A stretch of DNA of 64,000 nucleotides from Arenimonas caeni (lineage in GTDB: Bacteria; Pseudomonadota; Gammaproteobacteria; Xanthomonadales; Xanthomonadaceae), in contig NZ_KZ679086.1 of assembly GCF_003024235.1 (NCBI RefSeq), positions 186,001-250,000 on the forward strand, in the 5' to 3' direction. Below are positions 63,645 through 64,000 of the stretch, piece by piece; the first letter of the stretch is position 1, and every line of letters begins with the position of its first letter. A program made the translations under genes and the position numbers. The notes beneath the pieces are model-generated. The model was given only the letters and a program-made list of their open reading frames with translations. It was not told where the DNA came from and did no database searches.

Positions 63645-64000
63645 ATGTCCCGCCCGCTGATCGCCCTGCTGCTCGCCAGCCTGTTCGCACCCGCGCTGCA
63701 GGCGGCCGAACTGGTCGTCTACACCGAGCGCCGCGAGCCGCTGGTCAAGCCGCTGTTCGAGCGCTACGAGCGCGAGACCGGCACCCGGGTGCGGGTGCTC
63801 TCCGACGGCGCGCCGGTGCTGATCGAGCGCCTCGCCGCCGAAGGCGCCAACACCCGCGCCGACGTCTTCATGGCGGTCGACGCCGGCAACCTGTGGCAGG
63901 CGGCCGAGCGCGGCCTGCTGGCGCCGCTGGCTTCGCCGGCGCTCGAGGCCGCCATCCCGGCCCACCTGCGCGACCCGCAGGGGCGCTGGTTCGCGCTGTC
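63645..64000 (+). CDS. Iron(III) ABC transporter substrate-binding protein, FbpA/FutA-like (5' part)
   Basis: The first 118 residues of a periplasmic binding protein, running off the window. A signal peptide (ends LQAAE) is followed by LVVYTERREPLVKPLFERYERETGTRV, then RADVFMAVDAGNLWQAAERGLLAPL, as in ferric-iron-binding FbpA/FutA1. A Fur-like box is immediately upstream. Permease and ATPase genes would be expected beyond the window. Confidence 0.9.
   Translation, partial: MSRPLIALLLASLFAPALQAAELVVYTERREPLVKPLFERYERETGTRVRVLSDGAPVLIERLAAEGANTRADVFMAVDAGNLWQAAERGLLAPLASPALEAAIPAHLRDPQGRWFAL

Overview
The window is GC-rich (roughly 70 % by eye), densely coded double-stranded bacterial DNA with the gene content and order of a gammaproteobacterium of the Lysobacterales (Xanthomonadales). 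Pointers are the thiS-thiG-trmB order, the metK / ahcY / metF neighbourhood with an S-adenosylhomocysteine riboswitch in front of ahcY, a class I fructose-bisphosphate aldolase next to pyk, several TonB-dependent receptors, DUF4124-type periplasmic proteins and short dispersed palindromes of the 'GTAGGAGCGCCTTCAGGCGC' type. The genus cannot be fixed from the sequence alone. No prophage, complete insertion sequence, rRNA operon or CRISPR array is visible. No stretch longer than 300 bases lacks a gene.

Layout. 1-4.4 kb: a 3'-truncated copper-type TonB receptor, divergent from a RegB/RegA redox two-component pair, then a persulfide-dioxygenase-like metallo-hydrolase. 4.5-6 kb: S1/P1 nuclease and OmpW. 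6.2-14.2 kb: a glycolytic block (gapA, pgk, a HAD phosphatase, pyk, class I fba), interrupted on the minus strand by an overlapping GNAT / Sua5 / membrane-protein operon. 14.3-20.8 kb: RND efflux pair, SpoU methyltransferase, gluzincin-like protease. 20.9-27.9 kb, minus strand: M28 peptidase, mscL, FAH-fold hydrolase, small membrane protein, SLC13 transporter, trmB, thiG, thiS, with one plus-strand Rieske protein. 28-33.9 kb: tRNA-Gly(CCC), then a five-gene set (FAD dehydrogenase, FMN 2-hydroxyacid oxidase, ThDP lyase, RimB-like protease, RimK). 34-36.5 kb: periplasmic protein plus an OmpR/EnvZ-type two-component system. 36.6-44.5 kb: ilvE, DUF4124 protein, metF, DUF3228 protein, ahcY, an unrecognised putative nuclease, and metK. 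44.7-50.5 kb: OmpA lipoprotein, YdjM-like hydrolase, polyglycine-hydrolase-like protein, dusB, PiuB-like protein. 50.5-64 kb: siderophore receptor, YegP, nucleoside transporter plus ribokinase, GGDEF protein, GDT1 exporter, an ECF sigma / anti-sigma / PDZ set, a FecA-like receptor, SPFH/NfeD pair, and the start of an iron-binding ABC protein.

How it fits together. metK, ahcY and metF form the activated-methyl cycle, and ahcY is probably induced by SAH through its riboswitch. Three Fur-like boxes tie the iron receptors and the iron ABC transporter into one regulon. RegBA, the copper receptor and OmpW suggest redox and metal homeostasis. The most unusual elements are: a 567-residue PD-(D/E)XK-type protein placed between ahcY and metK; a flavin/flavin/ThDP operon of unknown substrate linked to RimB-RimK; 10-base-period repeat arrays at two gene ends; and a recurring arrangement in which a TANNNT-like hexamer lies only 6-8 bases before the start codon, suggesting many leaderless mRNAs.
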